DNA of 32,178 bases from Candidatus Gastranaerophilales bacterium (GTDB taxonomy: Bacteria; Cyanobacteriota; Vampirovibrionia; Gastranaerophilales; Gastranaerophilaceae), in the NCBI GenBank assembly GCA_905235155.1, contig CAJOKJ010000036.1:1-32178 (forward strand), written 5' to 3'. Positions 1 through 6,590 of this stretch are shown one piece after another. Numbering within the stretch: the first letter of the stretch is position 1; each line of letters starts with the position of its first letter. Made by a program: the position numbers and the translations under genes. The notes beneath the pieces were generated by a model. That model searched no databases. It saw only the letters and a program-made list of their open reading frames with translations, and was not told the DNA's origin.

Positions 1-489
1 TTATAAAACTTTAACCCATTCCTTTATTAATATATCCAAGCTGTATCTTGCATTGGCAGGGCTGGTTGATGGCATCTTGTTGCAATTATATTTTTCCAAC
101 AAATCCGGAAAATATTTCTTAAACGCAGAATAAGATTTATTCCCGTTTAAACAAATGGTCTCAATATTTGGATATGTTTTCAAAAGTTTCCTTATATCGT
201 TTGGTTTTTCATTTTGAATATCAGAATCCAGACTCCCTTCTCTTTTGCAGGACTTTATTGTGTCCCAAAGAGCAATATTACTATTTAAAAGTGTTTTTAA
301 TTTTAAATCATAAGCGAATTCATGCAGTTTTGGCTCATTACAAATAGAAGCCATAACTTTCCAAAATCTGTTTTGTGGGTGAGCATAATATTGTTGTTCT
401 TCCAGTGATTTTACTCCGGGCATTGAGCCTAAAATAAGAATTTTAGAATTATTATCTATTGAAGGTTTGAAGCTTTTACAGTTATTCAT
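1..489 (-). CDS. Hypoxanthine/uracil-DNA glycosylase (UDG family 6-like), copy 1
   Basis: A 162-residue base-excision-repair glycosylase of the uracil-DNA glycosylase superfamily, closest by motif to the hypoxanthine-DNA (deoxyinosine) glycosylase group, which removes deaminated bases from DNA. Visible motifs are ILILGSMPG near residue 18 (active-site loop), the YYAHPQNRFW block near residue 34 whose Asn is the presumed catalytic residue of this group, and STSPANA near residue 142 (DNA-intercalation region). Length is normal and the stop codon is the first three bases of the window, so the gene is complete. It has a close paralogue about 1.1 kb away (1107-1607) differing at about 17 residues. 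No Shine-Dalgarno sequence is seen before the ATG. Family assignment is firm; exact base specificity (hypoxanthine versus uracil) is inferred. Confidence 0.85.
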   Translation of the reverse strand: MNNCKSFKPSIDNNSKILILGSMPGVKSLEEQQYYAHPQNRFWKVMASICNEPKLHEFAYDLKLKTLLNSNIALWDTIKSCKREGSLDSDIQNEKPNDIRKLLKTYPNIETICLNGNKSYSAFKKYFPDLLEKYNCNKMPSTSPANARYSLDILIKEWVKVL

Positions 490-561
490 AAGAAAATATT
501 AACATTAAAACACATTCTGACACATAACTTATCAAAAAAGTATCAGTAACTTTGAGAATGA

Positions 562-679
562 ATTATCAGGGAGTTTTGGAATTTGTATCAGGGAGTTTTG
601 GAATTTTTCCCTCTAAATGCGTGCAAAATTGAATTTTTCTCAAACTTCCCCGATCAGTATTCTTAATGTCTCTGATAAT
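562..679. repeat. 118-bp inverted-repeat element, copy A
   Basis: Bounded by ATTATCAGGGAG on the left and GTCTCTGATAAT on the right, an imperfect terminal inverted repeat. An inner pair (GGGAGTTTT against CAAACTTCCC) allows a long nested hairpin. The left arm contains a tandem 22-bp repeat (564-585 and 586-607) beginning TATCAGGGAGTTTTGG. The central part, including CCCTCTAAATGCGTGCAAAATTG, is almost identical to copy B at 1680-1797, and both copies are exactly 118 bp. It looks like a non-coding miniature element or long regulatory hairpin just upstream of the glycosylase gene. Confidence 0.6.
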
Positions 680-929
680 GTACACTCTGATAATGTACAA
701 TAATGTACAACAATAAGCGCCGTAATTATTGCTATTATTTAATTATAGGTACTATTTATTTAATTTCTCCCACTTTTCATGTCAAAATTGTGATACTTTA
801 TATCAAAATCCGTGGCACTCAGTAGGTTTATTAAATATTCTATTCAGTTGTCATACACAATTTAACTCTGTTTCAGAGACATATCAAGCCATTTACAGAG
901 TTATCGAAACATTTTAACACAAAGTTGTT

Positions 930-1010
930 TTAATCTTTTAAGCAACCTATCGGAACAATAAAAATATCATCATCTTTATAGGCATATTTTCCGGTGCTGG
1001 TTATAACCAT
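930..1010 (-). pseudogene. Possible 3' remnant of a larger gene
   Basis: A 26-codon minus-strand frame reads like a protein C-terminus (GKYAYKDDDIFIVPIGCLKD, then TAA). The pattern resembles the tail of AAA+/DUF4143-type ATPases as I remember them. There is an in-frame stop directly upstream of its ATG and no ribosome binding site, so if real it is debris between the duplicated glycosylase genes. The assignment rests on composition and memory of the family only. Confidence 0.2.
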
Positions 1011-1106
1011 TTAATAAGAATGTTTTTCTTAAGGTAATCCAGTTGAGCAAAAAATATATTTTATAATTTGGCAAGTTTTTGTTTTATATATTGGCTTATT
1101 TTTATT

Positions 1107-1607
1107 TTACATATTGTCTTTTAGAATTTTAGCCCATTCTTTTATTAATATATCCAAACTATATCTTGCGTTTGCGGGACTGGTTGAGGGCATTTTGTAG
1201 CAATTATATTTTTCCAACAAATCCGGAAAATATTTCTTAAAAGCAGAATATGATTTGTTTCCGTTTAAGCATATTGTTTGGATATTTGGATGTTTTTTCA
1301 GCAAATCTTTAATATCATTCGGCTTTTCGTTTTGAATATCCGAATCCAAACTTCCTTCTCTTTTGCAAGACTTTATTGTGTCCCAAAGAGCAATATTGTT
1401 ATTTAGAAGTATTTTTAATTTTGTTTCATAATCAAATTCTGATAATTTAGGTTCGTTGCAAATATGTCCCATAACTTTCCAAAACCTGTTTTGCGGATGA
1501 GCATAATATTGCTGTTCTTCCAAAGATTTTACTCCGGGCATTGAACCTAAAATAAGAATTTTTGAATCATTATCTATTGAAGGTTTAAAGCTTTTACAAT
1601 TGTTCAT
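1107..1607 (-). CDS. Hypoxanthine/uracil-DNA glycosylase (UDG family 6-like), copy 2
   Basis: A 166-residue paralogue of the glycosylase at 1-489, about 90% identical over the shared length, with the same GSMPG, HPQNRFW and STSPANA motifs, so both copies look catalytically competent. Differences cluster at residues 47-70 and 100-111, outside the motifs; the C-terminus is four residues longer (KDNM). The first about 45 codons and the upstream sequence are the most conserved part of the duplicated unit. It is followed on the same strand by debris and copy 1. Like copy 1 it lacks an obvious Shine-Dalgarno sequence. The role is presumably repair of deaminated bases; why two copies are kept is unknown. 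Confidence 0.85.
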   Translation of the reverse strand: MNNCKSFKPSIDNDSKILILGSMPGVKSLEEQQYYAHPQNRFWKVMGHICNEPKLSEFDYETKLKILLNNNIALWDTIKSCKREGSLDSDIQNEKPNDIKDLLKKHPNIQTICLNGNKSYSAFKKYFPDLLEKYNCYKMPSTSPANARYSLDILIKEWAKILKDNM

Positions 1608-1679
1608 AAGAAAATATTAACATTAAAACACATATCAACACATAACTTAAAGAAAAAGTATCAGTAACTTTGAGAATAA

Positions 1680-1797
1680 ATTATCAGAGAGTTTTGGAAT
1701 TTATATCAGGGAGTTTTAAAATTTTTCCCTCTAAATGCGTGCAAAATTGAAATTCTCTCAAACTCCCGGGGGTACTTTTCTCAATCTCTCTGATAAT
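1680..1797. repeat. 118-bp inverted-repeat element, copy B
   Basis: Ends are a perfect 12-bp terminal inverted repeat, ATTATCAGAGAG on the left and CTCTCTGATAAT on the right, with an inner GGGAGTTT/AAACTCCC pair. Same length and central sequence as copy A. No target-site duplication is obvious. It sits about 70 bp upstream of the second glycosylase gene, the same relative position as copy A, so the element was probably duplicated together with the gene. Confidence 0.6.
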
Positions 1798-2036
1798 CTA
1801 CAATTGAGAACATTCTCATTTTGTGTCTGAGAATTATCATTTTAAGTGTCTATTTACAAAATTTTTTGGAAAAATGCCGGACTTTTATATCCCAATAACC
1901 GGACATTCTGGACTTTTCGATTACCTCATTCTCACTTCGAGGGAAGTGCCTCTATCGCCCATATAACATAACTTTCCGCCCTAGAAATAACCAACTATAA
2001 ATTCTCATTGTCACTATTAACCTACATCTATGTACA

Positions 2037-2116
2037 GGAATTTTTCCCTCAAAACTTAAAAAGTTTGAGAATTCTCTCAAACTTCCGAGGGCAGTATTCT
2101 TAATCTCTCTGATAAT
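2037..2116. repeat. Partial third copy of the inverted-repeat element
   Basis: It keeps the right half of the element (AATTTTTCCCTC, then TTCTCTCAAACTTCC, the GTATTCTTAATCTC block, and the terminal CTCTCTGATAAT) and a similar downstream TTTACAATAATATACAATAA, but lacks the left terminal repeat. Unlike copies A and B it is not next to a glycosylase gene, suggesting the element can exist on its own or that a third unit lost its gene. Confidence 0.5.
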
Positions 2117-2227
2117 TTACAATAATATACAATAAGTTCGAACTTTTCTTATGACGGCTCAAATCTCCACTTAGAGCTAAAACCAGTATTCAAATATCTA
2201 ATGGAAATACCTAAAGACAAAAAAATA

Positions 2228-2299
2228 CTCCCCGAGTTGGGCTCGAACCAACAACCTACCGGTTAACAGCCGGTTGCTCCACCATTGAGCTATCGAGGA
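2228..2299 (-). tRNA. tRNA-Asn (GTT anticodon)
   Basis: The minus strand folds into a full cloverleaf. The 7-bp acceptor stem is TCCTCGA with TCGGGGA (one T-G wobble), followed by discriminator G. The anticodon arm is ACCGG-CTGTTAA-CCGGT with anticodon GTT, and the T arm is GTTGG-TTCGAGC-CCAAC. The 3' CCA is not encoded, so it must be added after transcription. A near-consensus promoter lies just upstream. Confidence 0.95.
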
Positions 2300-2312
2300 A
2301 TATTGTATTCAT

Positions 2313-2341
2313 ATTATATCAAAGACTTTTTTTCTTGTAAA
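2313..2341 (-). promoter_or_regulatory. Promoter of tRNA-Asn
   Basis: On the minus strand TTTACA and TATAAT are separated by exactly 17 bp, and the -10 box ends 13 bp before the tRNA 5' end. This is a near-perfect vegetative sigma-70-type promoter. Confidence 0.7.
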
Positions 2342-2350
2342 GTGGTTTAT

Positions 2351-3076
2351 TTAAATTTTTGATAGTTTTATTAAGTTTTTAAAATCTTCATTTCGTTTTT
2401 CTATATCCGTATAACCACCTATATCAACAATTTCACCGGATTTTAGATATATTAATTTATCACATTCTTTCAACGTTGCCAAGCGATGTGCTATTATTAT
2501 TATTGTTTTTTCTCCTTTTATACTTTTTAACATTTGCATTATTTCTTTTTCTGTTTCAACATCCAAAGCTGATGTTGCTTCGTCTAAAACAATTATCTCA
2601 GGATTTTTATATATTGCCCTTGCTATCATCAAACGTTGTTTTTGACCTTGTGATAAACCTGCTATTTTACTGCTCAATCCACCATTTTTTTCTACAACTT
2701 CATACAAACAAGCTCGTTTTATACACTCTTCAACTTTTTGAATATCTATTTGATCTTCTTCTATGCCCCATGCAACATTATTTTTATAACTTTCTTCCAG
2801 TATGTTCATATCTTGCGGAACATAACTTATTATTTGTCTATAACTATCCACATTTGCCTGTTTAAGTTCTTTATCATCAACTAATATTTCTCCGCTATCA
2901 ACAGGCAATAAACCCATTATTATATCTGCCAAAGTACTTTTACCTGCACCAGACAAGCCTGTTATACCTACTATTTCACCTTTTTTAATTTCAAAAGAGA
3001 TATCTTTTAATACCGGTATATTTTCTTTATATCCAAAATTTACATTTTTAAGTTTTAAACTATTTTTATAAATTCT
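2351..3076 (-). CDS. ABC exporter, ATP-binding domain half (frameshifted from the membrane domain)
   Basis: This frame encodes a complete ABC ATPase domain of the MsbA-type exporter family. It shows an A-loop region NVNFGY, Walker A GLSGAGKST, a Q-loop YVPQD, signature LSQGQKQRL (Gln in place of the usual second Gly), Walker B IIVLDEATSALD and the H-loop IIAHR. There is no credible start: the first ATG/TTG-type codon in frame lies inside Walker A, and the frame is open upstream only to about 3076, overlapping the end of the membrane-domain frame (3055-4104) in the -1 register. Adding one A near 3063-3067 would join both into one about 583-residue half-transporter of normal length. It is either a real frameshift, making this a pseudogene, or a sequence error. 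The transported substrate is unknown. Confidence 0.7.
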   Translation of the reverse strand, partial: RIYKNSLKLKNVNFGYKENIPVLKDISFEIKKGEIVGITGLSGAGKSTLADIIMGLLPVDSGEILVDDKELKQANVDSYRQIISYVPQDMNILEESYKNNVAWGIEEDQIDIQKVEECIKRACLYEVVEKNGGLSSKIAGLSQGQKQRLMIARAIYKNPEIIVLDEATSALDVETEKEIMQMLKSIKGEKTIIIIAHRLATLKECDKLIYLKSGEIVDIGGYTDIEKRNEDFKNLIKLSKI

Positions 3077-4104
3077 TCATTACCTAAACTTTTAACAGAA
3101 AATTTATCAAAATTATTTTTTTCATATTCTTCATTCATTTTTTTTATCATTTCTTTTGAAGAATTCATGTGATTCATCGCAACCTGAATACGATTTAACG
3201 ATGGTGCAATTCTGAATATTACCGCAAGAATTAAGCCATAAGACGCTATTATTTTCGATGAATCATTAATATTTTGATACGTAATAAAACCTGCAATTAC
3301 TATTAATGCCATTACAAGCAGCATTTCAACCATATAAGGCGGAATTGCAGCAAAGAAAGAATTTTTGAATATTACATTGTTATTTTCCCTTTGAATATTT
3401 AAAAATTTATCTAAAAAAAACTTCTCCGCAGAAAAAATCCTTATTTCTTTCAAATTCTTAACGTTTTCAATAACCTGATTATTATTTTTCAATGAAAATT
3501 CAAGCATTTTTGGTGCCAACAATTCTGTTCTTTTTTTAAAAAATTTATTTAAACAATATAAGCACACGGCAACTAATATTATCGTAAATAAAGCAATCAG
3601 CGAAAATTTAATTAATAATAGAGTTAAAACCAAAAAAATTATAATACCATTTGTTATAAAAACAAGAGTCCTTAAAACAAAGGTTTCCAGTGTCAGAGAA
3701 CTCAAAACCGTAAGATTATAAACTTTTTCAGAATTTGTATCCGCATAAAGTTTTTTATACGGTGCGTACAAATAAAATTTCATTAACATCTCATTTATAT
3801 CATTTTTCCAGCTTATGACAAATTTATTCTGCAAATAGGTGCAAATCATAAGTATATTTTTAAACACAAACATTAAAACAATCAGAAAACCTATTAAGAC
3901 AAGTTGACTTAATCCATTTCCAAAATTACTGAATAAATTAATTGAACTGTTAGGCTTAATAACCATTATCAAAAACGGATATACAAGACCAATACCAATA
4001 AATTCCAAACATCCTGCAAGAACAGAAATACAAATAAAAAGAAAAATTTTTATACTCCTGTTTTTCCCGTAATATTTAATAAATTTTAAAAATTGTTTTA
4101 ACAT
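3055..4104 (-). CDS. ABC exporter, membrane-domain half (frameshifted)
   Basis: 349 residues with about six hydrophobic membrane segments (starting near residues 20, 65, 135, 160, 255 and 285), typical of the type I exporter membrane domain found in MsbA/PglK-like lipid or lipid-linked glycan transporters. The frame ends just where the linker to the ATPase domain begins; the ATPase continues in the -1 frame (2351-3076). The start is ATG with an AGGAT ribosome binding site only 3-4 bases upstream. It stands alone between the tRNA and the divergent Bax-inhibitor gene. Without the ATPase this half cannot work, so the integrity of the frame matters. A flippase role is possible from the family but no partner gene nearby supports a substrate. 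Confidence 0.7.
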   Translation of the reverse strand: MLKQFLKFIKYYGKNRSIKIFLFICISVLAGCLEFIGIGLVYPFLIMVIKPNSSINLFSNFGNGLSQLVLIGFLIVLMFVFKNILMICTYLQNKFVISWKNDINEMLMKFYLYAPYKKLYADTNSEKVYNLTVLSSLTLETFVLRTLVFITNGIIIFLVLTLLLIKFSLIALFTIILVAVCLYCLNKFFKKRTELLAPKMLEFSLKNNNQVIENVKNLKEIRIFSAEKFFLDKFLNIQRENNNVIFKNSFFAAIPPYMVEMLLVMALIVIAGFITYQNINDSSKIIASYGLILAVIFRIAPSLNRIQVAMNHMNSSKEMIKKMNEEYEKNNFDKFSVKSLGNEEFIKIV

Positions 4105-4198
4105 ATCCTAATTTTACATTAAAAAAACATTAATTTATTTTATTGTTCAAAAAAATATGTTAAAATAAAAAATGTAGATATAAAAAGGAGAAAAAAAC

Positions 4199-4930
4199 AT
4201 GTCAAATCCTGTTTTTTCAAGACAAGCTCTTGAAGGTAATGAGCAAATTTTAAGTGGTGAACCAATGACAATAAATGGTGCTGTCAACAAAACATTTATT
4301 CTGTTTGTTTGCCTGTTATTAACAAGTGCGTATGAATTTATGCTTTATGCACAAGGTTTTTCTGACAAAGCCGCAGCACTTATGATGGGCGGATTTGTCG
4401 GTTCAATTATTTCATTTATAGTAATTATGTTTGCAAGAAAAACACTGAAATTCATGGCACCGGTGTATGCTCTTTGCGAAGGACTTGTATTGGGTGGTTT
4501 ATCTGTAATGTTTGAAGCACAATATCCCGGTATTGTAGTACAAGCAGTAGGCTCAACGTTTATGGCATTTTTTGTAATGCTTGCTTTATATAAGGCAAGA
4601 ATTATCAAATGTACTGAAAAATTTAGAAGCGTACTGATGATTTCTATGCTATCTATCTTAGGAATTTATTTGGTACAAATTATAGGTTCTTTTTTCCACA
4701 TGAGCGTTCCTGGTTTATTTGGTTCCGGTCTTGTTGGTATCGGCTTTAGTGCATTTGTTTGCGTAATTGCAGCATTGAACTTTATTATCGACTTTAAATC
4801 AATAGAAGATGGTGTTGAAGCAATGGCAGACAAATCTTTTGAATGGTACTGTGCATTTGGCTTAATGGTAACATTCGTCTGGTTGTATATTGAAATTTTA
4901 AACTTGCTCGCAAAACTTCGTGAAAGATAA
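4199..4930 (+). CDS. Bax inhibitor-1/YccA family membrane protein
   Basis: 243 residues, nearly all hydrophobic, with about seven membrane segments after a polar N-terminus that begins MSNPVF, a pattern common in bacterial BI-1/YbhL-like proteins. Conserved-looking features are GLVLGGLS near residue 95 and an acidic FIIDFKSIEDGV loop near 200. BI-1 proteins (TMBIM family) are proposed pH-sensitive calcium leak channels, and YccA modulates FtsH proteolysis in E. coli; the role here is not determinable. An AAGGAG site lies about 8 bases before the ATG. The gene is monocistronic, divergent from the ABC exporter, and closed by the bidirectional terminator at 4948-4983. Confidence 0.85.
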   Translation: MSNPVFSRQALEGNEQILSGEPMTINGAVNKTFILFVCLLLTSAYEFMLYAQGFSDKAAALMMGGFVGSIISFIVIMFARKTLKFMAPVYALCEGLVLGGLSVMFEAQYPGIVVQAVGSTFMAFFVMLALYKARIIKCTEKFRSVLMISMLSILGIYLVQIIGSFFHMSVPGLFGSGLVGIGFSAFVCVIAALNFIIDFKSIEDGVEAMADKSFEWYCAFGLMVTFVWLYIEILNLLAKLRER

Positions 4931-4947
4931 AATTTTTAATCATATTT

Positions 4948-4983
4948 AAAAAGGTGATAACTAAAATTAGTTATCACCTTTTT
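4948..4983. terminator. Bidirectional intrinsic terminator
   Basis: A perfect 16-bp inverted repeat (AAAAAGGTGATAACTA against TAGTTATCACCTTTTT) with a 4-base loop has A- and T-tracts at the outer ends, so it works as a Rho-independent terminator in both directions. It separates the converging Bax-inhibitor and DegT-family genes. Confidence 0.9.
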
Positions 4984-5003
4984 GTTATCAATAATTACAT
5001 ATT

Positions 5004-6122
5004 TTATGCTAATGCTTTTGATTCTTCAACACACTGAATCAAAGTATCAGCAACGGTTTGTTGTTCTTCTTTTGTCAATTCAGGGAACATCGGAAGTGAA
5101 ATAACAACTTCTGTATTTCTTTCTGTAATTGGCAAAGAACCTTTACCCATACCTAAATATTCATGAACTTTTTGCATGTGTAAAGGAATTGGATAGTATA
5201 ACATTGCACCTATACCTTTTTCTTGAAGCATTTTGTGAATATTATCTCTGTTAGGTATTTTTACTGTGTATTGATGATATACGCAATATGTATCATCCAA
5301 TTCTTTTGGAGTTACAATATCCGAACATTTAGCAAATAATTCATTGTATCTGTAAGCGTTTTCACGTCTTTTTTTGTTCCATTCGTTAATATGTTTTAAT
5401 TTAACTCTTAAAATTGCTGCTTGAACTTCATCAAGTCTTGAATTTACACCAATTTCGTCATGGTGATAACGAATAGCTCCACCGTGATTTCTTAAAGCAA
5501 TTACTCTATCTTTAATCATATCTGAATTTGTTGTTAATAATCCGCCATCACCCATTGCACCAAGATTTTTTGTAGGATAGAAGCTAAAGCAACCTATATC
5601 ACCAAAAGAACCAACCATTTTACCTTTATATAAAGCACCGATTGCTTGGCAAGCATCTTCAATTACATATAAGTTATGACGTTTTGCAATATCCAAAATT
5701 ACATCCATATCAGCCGGTTGACCGTATAAATGAACCGGAATTATTGCTTTTGTTTTTGGTGTAATCGCATTTTCTATTTTTGCAGGGTCAATATTAAATG
5801 TATCTGCATTAATATCAACAAATACAGGTTTTGCACCAACAATACCTATTGCTTCTGCTGTTGCAACAAATGTAAATGCTGTTGAAATAACTTCATCACC
5901 CGCACCTATATCTAACGCTCTTAATGCCAAATGCAAAGCATCTGTACCGGAATTTAAACATACTGAATGTTTTACACCGATAAATTCTGATAACTCTTGT
6001 TCAAGAGCTTTATTATGTTTGCCCAAAATGTATTGACCCGAGCGAAGAACTTCTAAAACTTCTTTTTCAACTTCTTCACCAATAGTTGCGTATTGCCTTT
6101 TTGAATCTAAAATAGGTATCAT
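5004..6122 (-). CDS. DegT/DnrJ/EryC1/StrS family sugar aminotransferase
   Basis: A 372-residue PLP enzyme that aminates keto-sugar nucleotides, a normal length for the family. Visible landmarks are NSGTDALHLAL (residues 57-67, phosphate-binding), EDACQA (Asp156, contacts the PLP pyridine nitrogen) and FSFYPTKNLGAMGDGG with Lys185 as the Schiff-base lysine. The N-terminal pattern is like WbpE-type aminotransferases acting on UDP-3-keto sugars, but the substrate is not provable from sequence. A strong AAGGAG site precedes the ATG. No dehydrogenase, epimerase or acetyltransferase partner lies beside it, so it may supply an amino sugar to the glycan operon starting 2 kb away. It is transcribed from the opposite strand and terminated at 4948-4983. 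Confidence 0.9.
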   Translation of the reverse strand: MIPILDSKRQYATIGEEVEKEVLEVLRSGQYILGKHNKALEQELSEFIGVKHSVCLNSGTDALHLALRALDIGAGDEVISTAFTFVATAEAIGIVGAKPVFVDINADTFNIDPAKIENAITPKTKAIIPVHLYGQPADMDVILDIAKRHNLYVIEDACQAIGALYKGKMVGSFGDIGCFSFYPTKNLGAMGDGGLLTTNSDMIKDRVIALRNHGGAIRYHHDEIGVNSRLDEVQAAILRVKLKHINEWNKKRRENAYRYNELFAKCSDIVTPKELDDTYCVYHQYTVKIPNRDNIHKMLQEKGIGAMLYYPIPLHMQKVHEYLGMGKGSLPITERNTEVVISLPMFPELTKEEQQTVADTLIQCVEESKALA

Positions 6123-6187
6123 ATTTTTCTCCTTTATTATGTCCTTATATTTAGTTTAACACAACAAGATGATACCTTTATATAAAT

Positions 6188-6520
6188 TTAATAATATTTT
6201 CTTTTTAAAGAAAGATTACATTTAGCAATAAAATCAATCATTTCTGAAGATTTCATAACCAAATTAAAATTATTTAACGAAATTAAATTATGATTACAAG
6301 CTATAAAAACTGCATTAGCACGATTTTTTGCATGCAATTTTTCATAAATTTTTTCTAATTGTTTTTTTACCGTTGATAATGTTACTTTAAAAATTTTGGC
6401 TATCTGATTATTTTCAAAACCTGCCGCAACAAGAATTATTATTTCCAATTCTCGTCTGCTTAAAATATTTTTTTCGTTCTCTAAAATAATGCCTTCGGGT
6501 AAAATTTCATGATTTCTCAT
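6188..6520 (-). CDS. Small LuxR/GerE-type helix-turn-helix regulator
   Basis: 110 residues. Residues about 19-80 form a LuxR C-terminal DNA-binding domain: LSRRELEIIILVAAGFENNQ, then IAKIF, VTLSTVKKQLEKIYEKLHA and NRANAV, matching the conserved helix order. There is no receiver or autoinducer domain, only an 18-residue N-terminal tail and a C-terminal extension of about 30 residues, so the input signal, if any, is unknown. The gene diverges from mtaB, with only 70 bp between starts. No Shine-Dalgarno sequence is visible before the ATG, and an AT-rich TAAAAT box lies 6 bases upstream, so it too may have a very short leader. Targets are unknown; the neighbouring aminotransferase and glycan operon are candidates by position only. 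Confidence 0.75.
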   Translation of the reverse strand: MRNHEILPEGIILENEKNILSRRELEIIILVAAGFENNQIAKIFKVTLSTVKKQLEKIYEKLHAKNRANAVFIACNHNLISLNNFNLVMKSSEMIDFIAKCNLSLKRKYY

Positions 6521-6555
6521 ACAATTATTTTATGTTGTAATGTAGTCCTTTTGTA

Positions 6556-6584
6556 TTGTACAAGTGGCTATTTTTTTATATAAT
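6556..6584 (+). promoter_or_regulatory. mtaB promoter, predicted leaderless start
   Basis: TTGTAC (6556-6561) and a perfect TATAAT (6579-6584) are separated by 17 bp. The -10 box ends only 6 bases before the ATG at 6591, so transcription should begin at or next to the start codon, and no ribosome binding site exists. TTGTACAA is a palindrome and could also serve as the -35 of a promoter facing the LuxR-type gene (with TTACAA 17 bp away on the other strand). Confidence 0.6.
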
Positions 6585-6590
6585 CGGGTT

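Larger units (their letters stand above)
490..1106. other. Intergenic region with inverted-repeat element and gene debris
   Basis: This 617-bp gap between the glycosylase copies holds a 118-bp inverted-repeat element (562-679), repeated TAATGTACA motifs near 677-710, and a short minus-strand coding-like remnant (930-1010). A possible 62-codon plus-strand frame (729-917) has no ribosome binding site or recognisable motif and is not called. The stretch nearest the first glycosylase gene is closely similar to the stretch upstream of the second one, so it belongs to the duplicated unit. Confidence 0.6.
1608..2227. other. Intergenic region with inverted-repeat copies, no gene seen
   Basis: This 620-bp gap contains the second complete 118-bp inverted-repeat element (1680-1797) and a partial third one (2037-2116). 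The stretch 1800-2036 has no convincing open frame, RNA or binding site on either strand; it includes scattered CTGAGAAT/ATTCTCA motifs that may be decayed relatives of the repeat. Confidence 0.5.

Noticed and set aside
729-917. 62-codon open frame between the glycosylase copies
   Set aside because: No ribosome binding site, no motif, and an amino acid makeup typical of translated AT-rich non-coding DNA.
3055-3076. Programmed -1 ribosomal frameshift linking the ABC membrane and ATPase domains
   Set aside because: The zero-frame heptamer at the junction (A AAA ATA) does not fit X XXY YYZ and no stimulatory hairpin or pseudoknot is evident; a missing base is simpler, and three other genes show the same defect.
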